64,000 bases of DNA from the NCBI GenBank assembly GCA_016787665.1, contig JAEUUC010000008.1:154518-218517 (forward strand), written 5' to 3'. Source of the DNA: Cyclobacteriaceae bacterium (GTDB lineage: Bacteria > Bacteroidota > Bacteroidia > Cytophagales > Cyclobacteriaceae). A program made the translations under genes and the position numbers. Shown in pieces: positions 9,401 through 18,449 of this stretch (positions are counted from its first letter, which is position 1; each line of letters begins with the position of its first letter). The notes beneath the pieces were generated by a model, which was given only the letters and a program-made list of their open reading frames with translations, had not been told where the DNA came from and searched no databases.

Positions 9401-10792
9401 ATGGCAAAGCAAGTCAAGAAAAAATCGAACAATAAGCTGCTGTACTACGCACTTGGGTTTTTAGGCGCTCTCATCCTGTTTATCATTATTGGCAAGTCGG
9501 CCGGGTGGATCGGTAAGGGCAAAGAACTGGAGGTGGAATTTGCAAAAGTAAAACGGACGTCCATCACCGAGAAGGTGAGTGCGTCCGGCACGGTGCAGCC
9601 CGTCATCGAAGTTAAAATTGCGCCCGAAGTCTCGGGCGAGATCATAGACCTGTTTGTGGAGGACGGTGATTCGGTGCCTGCCGGAAAGGTGTTGGTGAAG
9701 ATTCGCCCGGACGTGCAACTCAGCCAACTGGAGCGTTCGGAAGCCACCCTCAACCAGCAGAAAGCTAACCTCGAATCCGCCCGAGCGGCCCTGTCCAGAA
9801 GCGAGGCAACCTATGAGCGTGCGCGCCAGGATTACGACCGCCAACTGAAGCTGTGGAATGAAAAAGTGATCTCGGAAGCGGATTGGCAATTGGCTCAACA
9901 AAATTTCAAGGTTGCCGAAAACGATTTGAAGTCTGCACGGCAGAGCCTGGAGGCGGCTAAGTTCATTGTGAGCAGTACAGAGGCTACGGTGAAAGAGTCG
10001 CGCGAGAACGTGAGGCGTACGACCGTTATGGCCCCGATGAACGGTATTGTGTCAAAGCTGAATGTGAAGAAGGGCGAGCGCGTGGTAGGTACCGCCCAGA
10101 TGGCCGGTACTGAGATGTTGCGAATTGCAGACCTAAAAAAAATGGAGGTACGCGTAAACGTGAACGAGAATGACATTGTGCGCGTGCATTTGAATGATTC
10201 GGTTCTGATTGATGTGGATGCCTATTCGGCTGATGCCAAGCAATTCAAGGGCCTGGTGACCAATATTGCCAATACGGCACGCGACAAAACATCAGCTGAT
10301 GCCATCACGGAATTTGAAGTGCGCATTTTGATCCTAGAGTCATCCTATGCCGACCTGGTTAAGGCCGGCAATCGATATCCATTCCGACCGGGCATGACGG
10401 CCAGCGTGGAGATTATTACAACCCGGAAGAATAACGTGCTTTCGGTGCCGCTGGCAGCCGTGACTACGCGCAACCCGGAGAAGAAAGAAGATAAACCAGC
10501 TGCCGATAACGATCAGCGCCAGGTGGTTAATGAGAATGCACAGCGTCAGGCTGCAGCGGAAAAGAAGGAAGATAAGGTGGTGGTATTCGTGCACGAAAAC
10601 GGTGTGGCGAAAATGGTGGAGGTCAAAACGGGCATCAGCGACTACGACAACATAGAGATTCAGACGGGGCTTAGCGATAGTACCGAGGTCATTACCGGTC
10701 CATTCCTGGTGGTGTCCAAACGCCTTAAAGACGGTGACAAGGTAAAGCCCGTAGAAAAGAAAAAGAAAGACGAGGAGACGAAGGAGAATTAA
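9401..10792 (+). CDS. periplasmic adaptor (membrane fusion protein) of a tripartite efflux pump
   Basis: A 463-residue HlyD/MacA-type adaptor. An N-terminal membrane anchor (about 13-32) is followed by a lipoyl half (VSASGTVQPVIEVKIAPEVSGEI), a long coiled-coil hairpin (about 105-200), the second lipoyl half (TTVMAPMNGIVSKLNVKKGE), a beta-barrel domain and a membrane-proximal domain. The anchor rather than a lipobox, and the overall layout, fit adaptors that work with MacB-like ABC exporters, but no such transporter follows. A low-complexity K/E/Q/N-rich insert (about 360-395) interrupts the membrane-proximal domain and another charged tail ends the protein. A terminator lies 25 nt downstream. 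Confidence 0.9.
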   Translation: MAKQVKKKSNNKLLYYALGFLGALILFIIIGKSAGWIGKGKELEVEFAKVKRTSITEKVSASGTVQPVIEVKIAPEVSGEIIDLFVEDGDSVPAGKVLVKIRPDVQLSQLERSEATLNQQKANLESARAALSRSEATYERARQDYDRQLKLWNEKVISEADWQLAQQNFKVAENDLKSARQSLEAAKFIVSSTEATVKESRENVRRTTVMAPMNGIVSKLNVKKGERVVGTAQMAGTEMLRIADLKKMEVRVNVNENDIVRVHLNDSVLIDVDAYSADAKQFKGLVTNIANTARDKTSADAITEFEVRILILESSYADLVKAGNRYPFRPGMTASVEIITTRKNNVLSVPLAAVTTRNPEKKEDKPAADNDQRQVVNENAQRQAAAEKKEDKVVVFVHENGVAKMVEVKTGISDYDNIEIQTGLSDSTEVITGPFLVVSKRLKDGDKVKPVEKKKKDEETKEN

Positions 10793-10816
10793 GACCTGCA
10801 CCCAAATAGTTTACTG

Positions 10817-10848
10817 GAGGCCCCGCGTAATCGGGGCTTCTTTTTTTA
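10817..10848 (+). terminator. rho-independent terminator after the adaptor gene
   Basis: Stem GCCCCG (10820-10825) pairs with CGGGGC (10832-10837), extended by an A-T and a wobble pair, with loop CGTAAT and a following run of seven T. Confidence 0.85.
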
Positions 10849-10859
10849 TCTTTAAACCC

Positions 10860-11396
10860 ATGATCAAACACCCCTGGCACGAAGCACCTATAGGTCAACA
10901 GCCCCCCCAGCGGGTAAATGGCATCATTGAGATTTCCATTGGGATGCGAGCCAAGTATGAGGTAGACAAGGAAACAGGTCTGCTCAAATTGGACCGGGTG
11001 TTGTATTCGTCCGTGTACTACCCGGCTAACTACGGATTTATTCCTCAAACGCTGGGCGATGATCTTGACCCGCTGGACATCATGATTTTGTCACTGGTTC
11101 CCATTCAACCGCTTACGTTGGTACCCGCCCGGGTTATTGGTGTTATGCACATGATTGATCAGGGTCTGGCTGATGAAAAGATCATTGCCGTTGCCGAGAA
11201 CGATGCCAGCGTGGCCCATCTGGAAGATGTAACCACCATGCCGGAGCATTTCACCCGCGAGCTTCGCGAGTTTTTTGAGTCGTACAAGAAGCTGGAGAAT
11301 AAAGTGGTCGAAGTACCGGAGTTTCAGGGGCGCGCAGTGGCCTTTCGCGAGATTGAAAAGGCCATTCACTATTACCGGGAGAAGTTTCCGAAATGA
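10860..11396 (+). CDS. ppa: inorganic pyrophosphatase, family I
   Basis: Hydrolyses pyrophosphate to phosphate, driving biosynthetic reactions in the cytosol. The 178-residue protein has the family-I signature DDLDPLDIM around the metal-binding aspartates, YPANYGFIPQT just before it, and the later EHFTRELREFFESYKKLE segment. Length is usual for bacterial enzymes. The stop overlaps the start of the next gene, a GT9 glycosyltransferase, by 4 nt, so they form an operon that begins just after the terminator at 10817-10848. The spacer contains TATCTTTA, a one-mismatch -7 box. Confidence 0.96.
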   Translation: MIKHPWHEAPIGQQPPQRVNGIIEISIGMRAKYEVDKETGLLKLDRVLYSSVYYPANYGFIPQTLGDDLDPLDIMILSLVPIQPLTLVPARVIGVMHMIDQGLADEKIIAVAENDASVAHLEDVTTMPEHFTRELREFFESYKKLENKVVEVPEFQGRAVAFREIEKAIHYYREKFPK

Positions 11397-12412
11397 ACGC
11401 TGGCGCGAAGCAGTCTTTCCTCGTCATCCAAACCGCCTTTATCGGAGATGTTATCTTGGCTACGGCCCTGGTAGAAAAACTCCACCTGCAGTTTCCGGAA
11501 GCGAAAATTGACTTTTTGTTGCGCAAGGGAAACGAGCAGCTTTTGGCCGGGCACCCGTTCCTCCATCGCGTTCTCATCTGGGACAAAAAACGCGGTAAGC
11601 TTGCCAATTTGCTGGCCCTTACCCGACAAGTACGCGCCACCAGGTATGATGCAGTAATCAACGTACACCGTTTTGCCAGTTCGGGATGGATTACCGCGCG
11701 CAGCGGATCACCACAACGAATTGGTTTTGACAAGAACCCTTTTTCGTTTGGGTTCACTCACCGTGTGTCGCATGATATTCGTCCAGGCGTTCATGAAATT
11801 GATCGCAACCAGAAGCTGATCGGGCATCTCACAGGATTCAAGCCGGCCATGCCGCGCCTTTACCCAACGGCAGCAGATCGTCAGTCGGTAACGCGGTGGC
11901 AAGTTGATGACGAGGGCAGAAGACGCCCGTATGTGTGCCTGGCGCCCACATCGGTTTGGTTTACCAAGCAGTGGGGCCGCGAGCGATGGGTTGAACTGAT
12001 CGGAAAATTGCCTGAGCACCTGGTGGTGTACTTACTCGGAGCCCCGGCCGATCGCGATGCCTGCGATTGGATTTTGCGTAAATCCGGGTCGCCCCGGGTC
12101 CGGAATCTGGCGGGCGAGTTAACCTTTTTGCAGTCCGCAGCGCTGATGAAGGAAGCGGTGATGAATTATGTAAATGATTCAGCTCCGATGCACCTTGCTT
12201 CTGCCGTGGATGCGCCCGTCACCGCCATATATTGCAGCACGTTGCCCTCGTTTGGTTTCGGACCGTTAAGCTCAAAATCACGCGTGGTGGAAACACACGA
12301 GAAGCTGGATTGCCGCCCGTGTGGGTTACATGGTCAACGCCAGTGCCCGAAGGGGCACTTCAAATGTTCTTCCGGCATTCGAGTTGAGCAGTTGCTCGAA
12401 ACTCTCACTTGA
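11393..12412 (+). CDS. glycosyltransferase family 9 (heptosyltransferase-like)
   Basis: A 339-residue GT9 enzyme, the family that adds heptose or related sugars to the lipopolysaccharide core at the inner face of the cytoplasmic membrane. It starts FLVIQTAFIGDVILATAL, the family's N-terminal Rossmann motif, and carries the donor-site region YLLGAPADRDACDWIL and NDSAPMHLASAVDAPVTAIY. A C-terminal cluster of cysteines (CRPCGLHGQRQCPKGHFKC) is common in this family. It overlaps ppa by 4 nt and converges on the maf gene with 27 nt between the stops and no obvious terminator. The exact acceptor sugar cannot be told. Confidence 0.88.
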   Translation: MNAGAKQSFLVIQTAFIGDVILATALVEKLHLQFPEAKIDFLLRKGNEQLLAGHPFLHRVLIWDKKRGKLANLLALTRQVRATRYDAVINVHRFASSGWITARSGSPQRIGFDKNPFSFGFTHRVSHDIRPGVHEIDRNQKLIGHLTGFKPAMPRLYPTAADRQSVTRWQVDDEGRRRPYVCLAPTSVWFTKQWGRERWVELIGKLPEHLVVYLLGAPADRDACDWILRKSGSPRVRNLAGELTFLQSAALMKEAVMNYVNDSAPMHLASAVDAPVTAIYCSTLPSFGFGPLSSKSRVVETHEKLDCRPCGLHGQRQCPKGHFKCSSGIRVEQLLETLT

Positions 12413-12439
12413 CCTCGATTAAGGCGGGGTGTATTTTGT

Positions 12440-13018
12440 TTACCAATCAAACTTTTTCAGTTCCTGATACAGACGATGCATGGGCATACCCATTACGGTA
12501 AAATACGACCCTTCGATGCGCGAGATGCCGATCATGCCAATCCAATCCTGCGCCCCATACGATCCGGCCTTGTCGAACGGTTTGTCGCGCTCAATGTAAT
12601 AGCGCAGTTCATCATCGGTTAGCCGCGCGAAGGTAACCCGGGTGCGGTCAGCAAAGGTGCGCTGATGCTGCTTGTCCATGAGGCACACGGCCGTGACCAC
12701 GCGATGGGTACGGCCATTCAACATCGACAACATGGCAAAGGCCTCATCGGCATTCGCGGGTTTGTTTAGCACCCGGCCATCTATGATCACCACGGTATCG
12801 GCTGCGATGATAATTTCCTGGGTAATGGACGGTCGCAGGGCCTCGGCTTTCCGCTCTGCCAGAAAACGAGGCACCGTCTCGGCCGGCATACTCTCGGCAA
12901 AGTCTTCGGACACCTGCGGTACACGCACGGTAAATTCAAAACCGGCATGTTTGAGCAGATATTGCCTGCGGGGCGAACCGGACGCGAGCAGCAGGGGGCG
13001 TTTTATGAGATTCATCAA
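12440..13018 (-). CDS. maf: Maf family nucleotide pyrophosphatase
   Basis: House-cleaning pyrophosphatase of the Maf/YhdE family, acting on dTTP/UTP or modified nucleotides. The 192-residue protein has the N-terminal phosphate-binding LLASGSPRRQYLLKHAGF, the central IIAADTVVIIDGRVLNKP with the general-base aspartate, GRTHRVVTAVCL, and KAGSYGAQDWIGMIGISRIEGS near the end. The second methionine (MNLIKRP) is an equally good start. It begins 3 nt downstream of the DUF1015 stop and is the last gene of the accC-DUF1015-maf operon. Confidence 0.94.
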   Translation of the reverse strand: MMNLIKRPLLLASGSPRRQYLLKHAGFEFTVRVPQVSEDFAESMPAETVPRFLAERKAEALRPSITQEIIIAADTVVIIDGRVLNKPANADEAFAMLSMLNGRTHRVVTAVCLMDKQHQRTFADRTRVTFARLTDDELRYYIERDKPFDKAGSYGAQDWIGMIGISRIEGSYFTVMGMPMHRLYQELKKFDW

Positions 13019-13021
13019 AGA

Positions 13022-14323
13022 TTAAAGCGGGCTGTAGTCAGGGTTTCGAAATTCCTCCTCGAGGATCGAGGTAAACAAAAAACCGCAAATCACTTTGGGG
13101 TAGAAGTAGGTTGATTTTTGTGGCATGGTCGACCCGCTGTGACATACGGATTTCACATCTTCAATGGATACATCCTGTGTGATAATCGCCAGTTGAGCAT
13201 CTTGCCGAAGCACCCGTGCCAGACAATCCGGAAAGGAACGATCGAAGTCGATGTGTTCGCTTTGGCGCTGATCTTTCCCCGCGATGCCAAAGACCTTTTC
13301 AATGATGAAATAATGCATCACGGTAAGGTCGAGGCGTTTCACTTCTTCCGGAAACTTCCACGGCAGGGTTTCGAATGCCTCCTCCTTCAACCGGATTTTG
13401 TAGGCACTGTCGCGAAACAGCAAGCCGAAGGCCCACTTCTTTCCCGAGATCACTTCCGGCAGGCTATAGGGATCGTCCACCGGTTTGATCATGAAGTCGT
13501 CCTCGAGCGACCTCAGGATCGCTTTTTCGTCCGGCAGGTTGAGGCCCTTGATCAGGCGGTGTGTGGGCAGGATGCGCAAATCACCCGCCTCGGTGTTGGT
13601 CAGGTACATCAGGTGAAAGTGATAGGCCTCCTGACCGGTATCCTTCGGATTGGCGGCCTGCCGCTTGTGCATCACGTGCAGTGAGCTCTCGTAGCGATGA
13701 TGACCATCGGCCAGAATCACCGGCTTGGGGCGCAGCACTTCCATAAACCGGCTGATCACCTGCACATCCTGAATCACGGCCAGCACATCGCGCACCCCCT
13801 GGTAGTCCTCCGTCTCGTAGAGGGGAAACCGGATGGCCTCGTCCATGTACGGCTCCAACTCAAACCGTGTATCGGTGTACAAGCCATGTGTCGGGCTTAC
13901 GTGCAGGTTTGTTTTCTCTAATAATTCGAGACGATCGTTCACGGCTTTAGGAATCGTGTTCTCGTGCCGCAGAATCACGTTGTCCTTCCAGTCGTGCACG
14001 CGAATGTGGCAAACGAACCCTTTGCGGCAGAGTTCCTGAGCGCTTCCGGGAAGTTTGAAGTATTGGTAATACACGTAAATGGCCGGTAGCTTATCTTGAA
14101 TCAACACTCCGCTTTTTTTCCATTCGGCCAGCCGGGCTGCAGCGCGGTCGGCTGGTTGTGGTCCCTGCGGAACGGACAGATGAATACTGTTGTACGGTTG
14201 CTGATACAGATTTTGTCGCTGCCGCTCGGACACCACATCAAACAAAGGTGAGGTTACCGAGTCCAACTCCCTGACCAGCGAAGGGTTGTACCGCCATGGG
14301 CGAATGGGACGAATGTCAGCCAC
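13022..14323 (-). CDS. DUF1015 family protein
   Basis: Conserved protein of unknown function. The family hallmark ADGHHRYESSL is present, together with the N-terminal IRPIRPWRYNPSLV and a C-terminal cysteine/basic segment. I place the start at a GTG at 14323 (VADIRPIRPW), 4 nt after the accC stop, giving 433 residues, a usual DUF1015 length. The longer frame from an ATG at 14539 would overlap accC by about 200 nt and adds a segment unlike the family. The tight spacing on both sides places it in an operon with accC and maf. I do not assign an activity. Confidence 0.88.
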   Translation of the reverse strand: MADIRPIRPWRYNPSLVRELDSVTSPLFDVVSERQRQNLYQQPYNSIHLSVPQGPQPADRAAARLAEWKKSGVLIQDKLPAIYVYYQYFKLPGSAQELCRKGFVCHIRVHDWKDNVILRHENTIPKAVNDRLELLEKTNLHVSPTHGLYTDTRFELEPYMDEAIRFPLYETEDYQGVRDVLAVIQDVQVISRFMEVLRPKPVILADGHHRYESSLHVMHKRQAANPKDTGQEAYHFHLMYLTNTEAGDLRILPTHRLIKGLNLPDEKAILRSLEDDFMIKPVDDPYSLPEVISGKKWAFGLLFRDSAYKIRLKEEAFETLPWKFPEEVKRLDLTVMHYFIIEKVFGIAGKDQRQSEHIDFDRSFPDCLARVLRQDAQLAIITQDVSIEDVKSVCHSGSTMPQKSTYFYPKVICGFLFTSILEEEFRNPDYSPL

Positions 14324-14327
14324 AGCG

Positions 14328-15833
14328 TCAGGAGTTGATACGGTTTTGTTTCCAGCGGCTTGCCCGTGCCGGTGTTTCCGAAGGCGGGTTTGCTGCCGGC
14401 TTTTGTTGTTGATGCAGATGCACGGCCAGTGCGGCTGCCAGTTGAGAGGATACTTCGTCAGCGGGTCTGCGCAGCATGTCAGGTTTGAAATACTTTTCGA
14501 CAAACTTCGTATCGAAATTACCGGAGCGGAAGGCTTCATGTGTCATCACAAACCGGCAGAAACCGAGCGTAGTTTCCACCCCGGTGATCTGATACTCATC
14601 AATGGCACGAATCATTTTTTCGATGGCCAGTTCCCGCGTTTCCGCAGTACAAATCATTTTGGCAATCATCGGGTCATAGTAGAACGGTATGGCCATGCCC
14701 TGCTCAAAGCCATCATCCACGCGAATGCCATGCCCTTGCGGGCGCACGTACGTTTTCAGGGTGCCAATGTCGGGCAGAAAGTTATTGGCCGGATCCTCGG
14801 CATAAACCCGGACTTCAACTGAATGCCCGCGCAGCGTTAATTCCTCCTGGGTGAAGGGCAGTTTTTCCCCCTCGGCCACTTTAATCTGAAGTTTCACCAG
14901 GTCCAGACCGGTGATCATTTCGGTGACCGGGTGCTCCACCTGCAGCCGCGTGTTCATTTCCAGGAAAAAGAAATCCAGGTTGCTGTCCACGATGAATTCG
15001 ACTGTGCCGGCATTATAATACTTGGCAGCCTTGGCCACATTGACCGCGGCTTCACCCATTCTTTTACGCAATTCCGGAGTGAGGATCGAGGAAGGAGCCT
15101 CTTCCACTACTTTTTGGTGCCTGCGCTGCACACTGCATTCGCGCTCGAAGAGGTGAACCACATTTCCATGCTGATCGCCAAAAATCTGAAACTCGATGTG
15201 CCGGGGTTGGGTCACATATTTTTCAATAAACACCGAGCCATCCCCAAATGCACTGGTTGCTTCGCTGATCGCGCGCTGCATTTGTTCTTCCAGTTCGGCT
15301 TCTTTTTCAACGATGCGCATACCCTTGCCGCCACCACCGGCACTGGCTTTAATGAGCACCGGGTAACCGATTTCCCGGGCAACCTCATGCGCCAGTTTAA
15401 CATCGGTAATGGGCTTGTTGATGCCGGGCACCAGCGGCACGCCAAAACGGGCGGCTGCCTCCTTGGCCGCAATCTTACTGCCCATGAGTTCGATCGATTC
15501 AGGCGAGGGGCCAATGAAAATCAGGCCCGCCTCGCGAACGGCTCGGGCGAAGTCTTCATTTTCAGACAGGAAACCGTAGCCCGGGTGGATAGCATCCGCA
15601 CCGGTGTGGCGGGCAGCCTCTATGATTTTTTCCATGCGCAGGTACGACTGCGCAGACGGAGGTGGGCCTATGCAAACCGCCTCATCCGCAAAGCGCACAT
15701 GCAGCGCATGGCGGTCGGCTTCGCTGTAGACGGCAACGGTTTTGATTCCCATTTCGCGCGCGGTGCGCATGATGCGCAAGGTTATTTCACCGCGGTTGGC
15801 AACCAGTATTTTTCGGATCTTCCCCATCTTCAA
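14328..15833 (-). CDS. accC: biotin carboxylase subunit of an acyl-CoA carboxylase
   Basis: Carboxylates biotin on a carrier protein using ATP and bicarbonate. Seen: N-terminal KILVANRGEITLRIMRTARE, the ATP-grasp glycine loop KASAGGGGKGMRIV, FIEKYVTQPRHIEFQIFGD, the RRHQKVVEEAPS segment, and EMNTRLQVEHPVTEMITGLD with the catalytic and biotin-site residues. The 501-residue protein is about 50 longer than stand-alone AccC because of a Q/P/A-rich tail. It lacks a biotin-carrier domain, so the carrier and the transferase must be elsewhere. It could serve acetyl-, propionyl- or methylcrotonyl-CoA carboxylase; sequence alone does not decide. First gene of the operon with DUF1015 and maf. Confidence 0.92.
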   Translation of the reverse strand: MKMGKIRKILVANRGEITLRIMRTAREMGIKTVAVYSEADRHALHVRFADEAVCIGPPPSAQSYLRMEKIIEAARHTGADAIHPGYGFLSENEDFARAVREAGLIFIGPSPESIELMGSKIAAKEAAARFGVPLVPGINKPITDVKLAHEVAREIGYPVLIKASAGGGGKGMRIVEKEAELEEQMQRAISEATSAFGDGSVFIEKYVTQPRHIEFQIFGDQHGNVVHLFERECSVQRRHQKVVEEAPSSILTPELRKRMGEAAVNVAKAAKYYNAGTVEFIVDSNLDFFFLEMNTRLQVEHPVTEMITGLDLVKLQIKVAEGEKLPFTQEELTLRGHSVEVRVYAEDPANNFLPDIGTLKTYVRPQGHGIRVDDGFEQGMAIPFYYDPMIAKMICTAETRELAIEKMIRAIDEYQITGVETTLGFCRFVMTHEAFRSGNFDTKFVEKYFKPDMLRRPADEVSSQLAAALAVHLHQQQKPAANPPSETPARASRWKQNRINS

Positions 15834-15865
15834 ACTTTGGCAAAAGCTACAATAAAACGGCTGGA

Positions 15866-15895
15866 TTGTACTCCGGCCGGTTTTCGTTATTTTTG
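15866..15895 (+). promoter_or_regulatory. Bacteroidota promoter for the alpha-oxoamine synthase gene
   Basis: TTG (15866-15868), a 19-nt spacer and TATTTTTG (15888-15895) match the TTG-N19-TAnnTTTG primary-sigma consensus exactly. Transcription should start near 15902, about 24 nt before the ATG at 15926. Confidence 0.75.
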
Positions 15896-15925
15896 CGGCA
15901 ATTTTAACAGAAAATTAAGTCCACC

Positions 15926-17176
15926 ATGGTCGATTTGTTCGAAAAACTTAAAATGGAGGCTGGTCCGCTGGCCAAATATTCTCACCTGCCGCCCGATTAC
16001 TTTTTCTTCCCCAAACTGGAAGGTGAAATCGGGCCGCATATGATGTTCAATGGAAAAAAGGTATTGAACTGGAGTCTGAACAACTACCTGGGTTTGGCTA
16101 ACCACCCCGAGGTGCGCAAGGCTGATGCCGAGGCCACCGCTCAATACGGCCTGGCTTACCCGATGGGTGCGCGCATGATGAGCGGCAACTCGGTGAATCA
16201 CCTCCGACTGGAAAAAGAGCTGGCTGAGTTTGTGAAAAAGCAGGACGTCATGCTGCTGAACTTTGGATACCAGGGCGTGGTATCCATCATTGATGCGTTG
16301 GTTAACCGCAAGGACGTAATCGTGTACGATGCGGAATCGCACGCCTGTATCATTGACGGTGTTCGCCTTCACATGGGCAAACGCTTCGTGTATGCACACA
16401 ACGACATGGACAGCCTGGAGAAGCAACTTCAGCGGGCAACCAAGTTGGCCGAGGAAACCGGTGGCGGCATCCTGGTGATTACGGAAGGTGTTTTTGGTAT
16501 GTCGGGCAACCAAGGTAACCTGAAGGGTGTTGCCGAACTGAAAAAGAAATACAATTTCCGCCTGTTTGTAGATGATGCTCACGGCTTCGGCTGCATGGGT
16601 CCCACCGGGGCGGGCACAGGCGAAGAGCAGGGCGTGATGGATCAAATCGATTTGTACTTCTCCACGTTTGCCAAATCCATGGCCAGCATTGGAGCCTTTG
16701 TTGCAGGCGATAAGAACATCCTGACCTACCTGCGGTACAGTGTGCGGTCGCAGATTTATGCCAAGAGCATGCCCATGCCGCTGGTGATCGGGGCGTTGAA
16801 ACGCCTGGAATTGCTGCGTAGCAAACCGGAACTGCGCCAGAAACTGTGGACCATTGTAAAGGCCATTCAAAACGGATTGCGCGAACGCGGATTTTATCTC
16901 GGTACCACCACTTCGATGGTGACCCCGGTGTTGTTCAAAGGGGGGGTAGGCGAGGCCGCCAATATGGCAATGGACCTGCGCGAGAACTTCGGTATTTTCT
17001 GCTCGGTGGTTATTTATCCGGTTGTGCCCAAAGACGTTATCATGTTCCGGATTATTCCTACCGCGGCCCATACCCAAGAGGATGTTGAGCGTACCTTAAC
17101 CGCGTTTTCTGCCCTAAAAACGAAGCTTGATAGCGGGTTTTATCGGGAAGAAGCGCTGGTTTCCGTGACCCGGTAG
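15926..17176 (+). CDS. alpha-oxoamine synthase family PLP enzyme, probable serine palmitoyltransferase
   Basis: PLP-dependent fold-type I enzyme of 416 residues in the family that joins an amino acid to an acyl-CoA (serine palmitoyltransferase, AKB ligase, KAPA and ALA synthases). Seen: LNWSLNNYLGLANHPEV, the substrate-loop histidine in DAESHACIIDG, the PLP aspartate in VDDAHGFGCMG and the Schiff-base lysine in FSTFAKSMASIGAF. Bacteroidota use this family for sphingolipid synthesis, and the window also encodes a fatty-acid-hydroxylase-family protein. That makes the serine palmitoyltransferase assignment reasonable, but it is inference; AKB ligase is an alternative. Transcribed alone from a near-perfect promoter. 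Confidence 0.75.
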   Translation: MVDLFEKLKMEAGPLAKYSHLPPDYFFFPKLEGEIGPHMMFNGKKVLNWSLNNYLGLANHPEVRKADAEATAQYGLAYPMGARMMSGNSVNHLRLEKELAEFVKKQDVMLLNFGYQGVVSIIDALVNRKDVIVYDAESHACIIDGVRLHMGKRFVYAHNDMDSLEKQLQRATKLAEETGGGILVITEGVFGMSGNQGNLKGVAELKKKYNFRLFVDDAHGFGCMGPTGAGTGEEQGVMDQIDLYFSTFAKSMASIGAFVAGDKNILTYLRYSVRSQIYAKSMPMPLVIGALKRLELLRSKPELRQKLWTIVKAIQNGLRERGFYLGTTTSMVTPVLFKGGVGEAANMAMDLRENFGIFCSVVIYPVVPKDVIMFRIIPTAAHTQEDVERTLTAFSALKTKLDSGFYREEALVSVTR

Positions 17177-17266
17177 GGAAAAAATGGCCTTTTTAGCTTG
17201 GTTTTGAAGGTTTTTGTTTAACTTCGTCCAAAAGGATTTCATCAGAAACCTCTAAACATCATAAAA

Positions 17267-17446
17267 ATGAAAAAATTTGAAGAGCTAAAAGCCCTCATCG
17301 CCTCCATCGAACCGGATGCGGACAAGTTCTACAACAAAGGAAACAGCGCTGCTGGGACCCGCTTGCGTAAAGGAATGCAGGACCTCAAAAATGTGGCCCA
17401 GCAAATACGCTCAGAAGTGCAGGATTTGAAAAATAAAACCAGCTAG
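17267..17446 (+). CDS. histone H1-like protein (Hc1 family)
   Basis: Small basic 59-residue protein, MKKFEELKALIASIEPDADK at its start and GTRLRKGMQDLKNVAQQIR in its second half. This is the pattern of the short Hc1-like nucleoid proteins that are widespread in Bacteroidota; they bind DNA without sequence specificity. It is shorter than usual gene-finding cutoffs. It has its own intergenic region on the left (90 nt) and a strong terminator on the right, so it is probably a single-gene transcript. Lysine and arginine are spread along the helix rather than clustered in a tail. Confidence 0.85.
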   Translation: MKKFEELKALIASIEPDADKFYNKGNSAAGTRLRKGMQDLKNVAQQIRSEVQDLKNKTS

Positions 17447-17482
17447 GGCGTTAGTCTCTAAGACCGGATTTGTAGTTTTTTG

Positions 17483-17515
17483 AAAGGGATACCTACGGGT
17501 ATCCCTTTTCTTTTG
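17483..17515 (+). terminator. terminator after the Hc1-like gene
   Basis: Perfect 11-bp stem AAAGGGATACC (17483-17493) with GGTATCCCTTT (17498-17508), loop TACG, then a T-rich tract. It lies between convergent genes and can serve dapA from the other strand too. Confidence 0.85.
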
Positions 17516-17523
17516 TCCGTACG

Positions 17524-18399
17524 TTACTTTTTCATTTTGGCCAACGCGGCCTGAATTTTCTTTTGAAGGGCATCACCGGGTGCAACTACGGGCAAACGGA
17601 AATTGGGTTCACAAAGGCCCATCAGGCTGAGCAAGTATTTGATGCCTGCCGGGTTGCCTTCTTCATACATCAAGCCGTTGATATCCATCAATTTGAAAAG
17701 CTCCTGAGAAGCGCGGGGAAAGTTGCCCGCAGCTGCGTGGTCGGTCATTTTCTTGAAGATGACGGGAAAGGCGTTGGCCAATACAGAAATCACACCCACA
17801 CTACCAATCGCATACATCGGCACGGTTAGCATATCATCACCTGAAATGATCATGAATGGGCGGGGCTTGCCGGCTGAAATTTTCATGCACTGTTCTAAGT
17901 TACCGGAGGCCTCTTTGATCCCGATGATGTTAGGGTGCTCCGCCAGTCGCAGTGTTGTTTCGGCCGTCAGGTTTGATGAAGTCCGGCCGGGAACATTATA
18001 CAGAATCACTGGCACGGGGCTAAACTCGGCAACGGCCTGAAAGTGTTGGAATATCCCTTCTTGCGAGGGCTTGTTGTAATAGGGGCTCACGCTAAGAAGT
18101 GCGGCTATCCCTGCAAACGAGGTGCTGTCAATTTCATCCAGCACGGCCGTTGTGTTATTGCCCCCAATGCCATAGACAATCGGTAACGCCTTCGGATTGT
18201 TCTTGCGAACGAAGTTCAGAATTTCCTTTTTTTCGTCTTTGGAGCAGGTGGCGGACTCGCCCGTGGTGCCCATCACGACCCAATAGTCGACCCCGCGTGC
18301 GGTGTGGCGTAGGATTTTTTTCAAGGCGGGGAAATCCACATCTCCGTTTTCGGTGAATGGAGTGACCAACGCTACACCCGTACCGTACAGTGCCTTCAT
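17524..18399 (-). CDS. dapA: 4-hydroxy-tetrahydrodipicolinate synthase
   Basis: Condenses pyruvate with aspartate semialdehyde, the first committed step to lysine and diaminopimelate. The 291-residue TIM-barrel protein shows GTGVALVTPFTENGDVDF, MGTTGESATCSKDEK, the catalytic tyrosine in YNVPGRTSSNL and the Schiff-base lysine in IIGIKEASGN. Length is typical. It is the last gene of a ligA-DUF6913-dapA run (gaps of 30 and 50 nt). The window also carries dapD, another enzyme of the succinylase branch of the same pathway, about 13 kb away. Confidence 0.96.
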   Translation of the reverse strand: MKALYGTGVALVTPFTENGDVDFPALKKILRHTARGVDYWVVMGTTGESATCSKDEKKEILNFVRKNNPKALPIVYGIGGNNTTAVLDEIDSTSFAGIAALLSVSPYYNKPSQEGIFQHFQAVAEFSPVPVILYNVPGRTSSNLTAETTLRLAEHPNIIGIKEASGNLEQCMKISAGKPRPFMIISGDDMLTVPMYAIGSVGVISVLANAFPVIFKKMTDHAAAGNFPRASQELFKLMDINGLMYEEGNPAGIKYLLSLMGLCEPNFRLPVVAPGDALQKKIQAALAKMKK

Positions 18400-18449
18400 A
18401 CGTCAAAAAATTTATGCAATATAGAAAGGATTACGGCCCCAGCGGCCGG

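Noticed and set aside
15887..17077. 396-residue open frame antisense to the alpha-oxoamine synthase, and similar long antisense frames over accC (14931-16043) and thyA (6478-7083)
   Set aside because: They mirror strongly coding genes in GC-rich codon context, have no family resemblance and no regulatory signals of their own.
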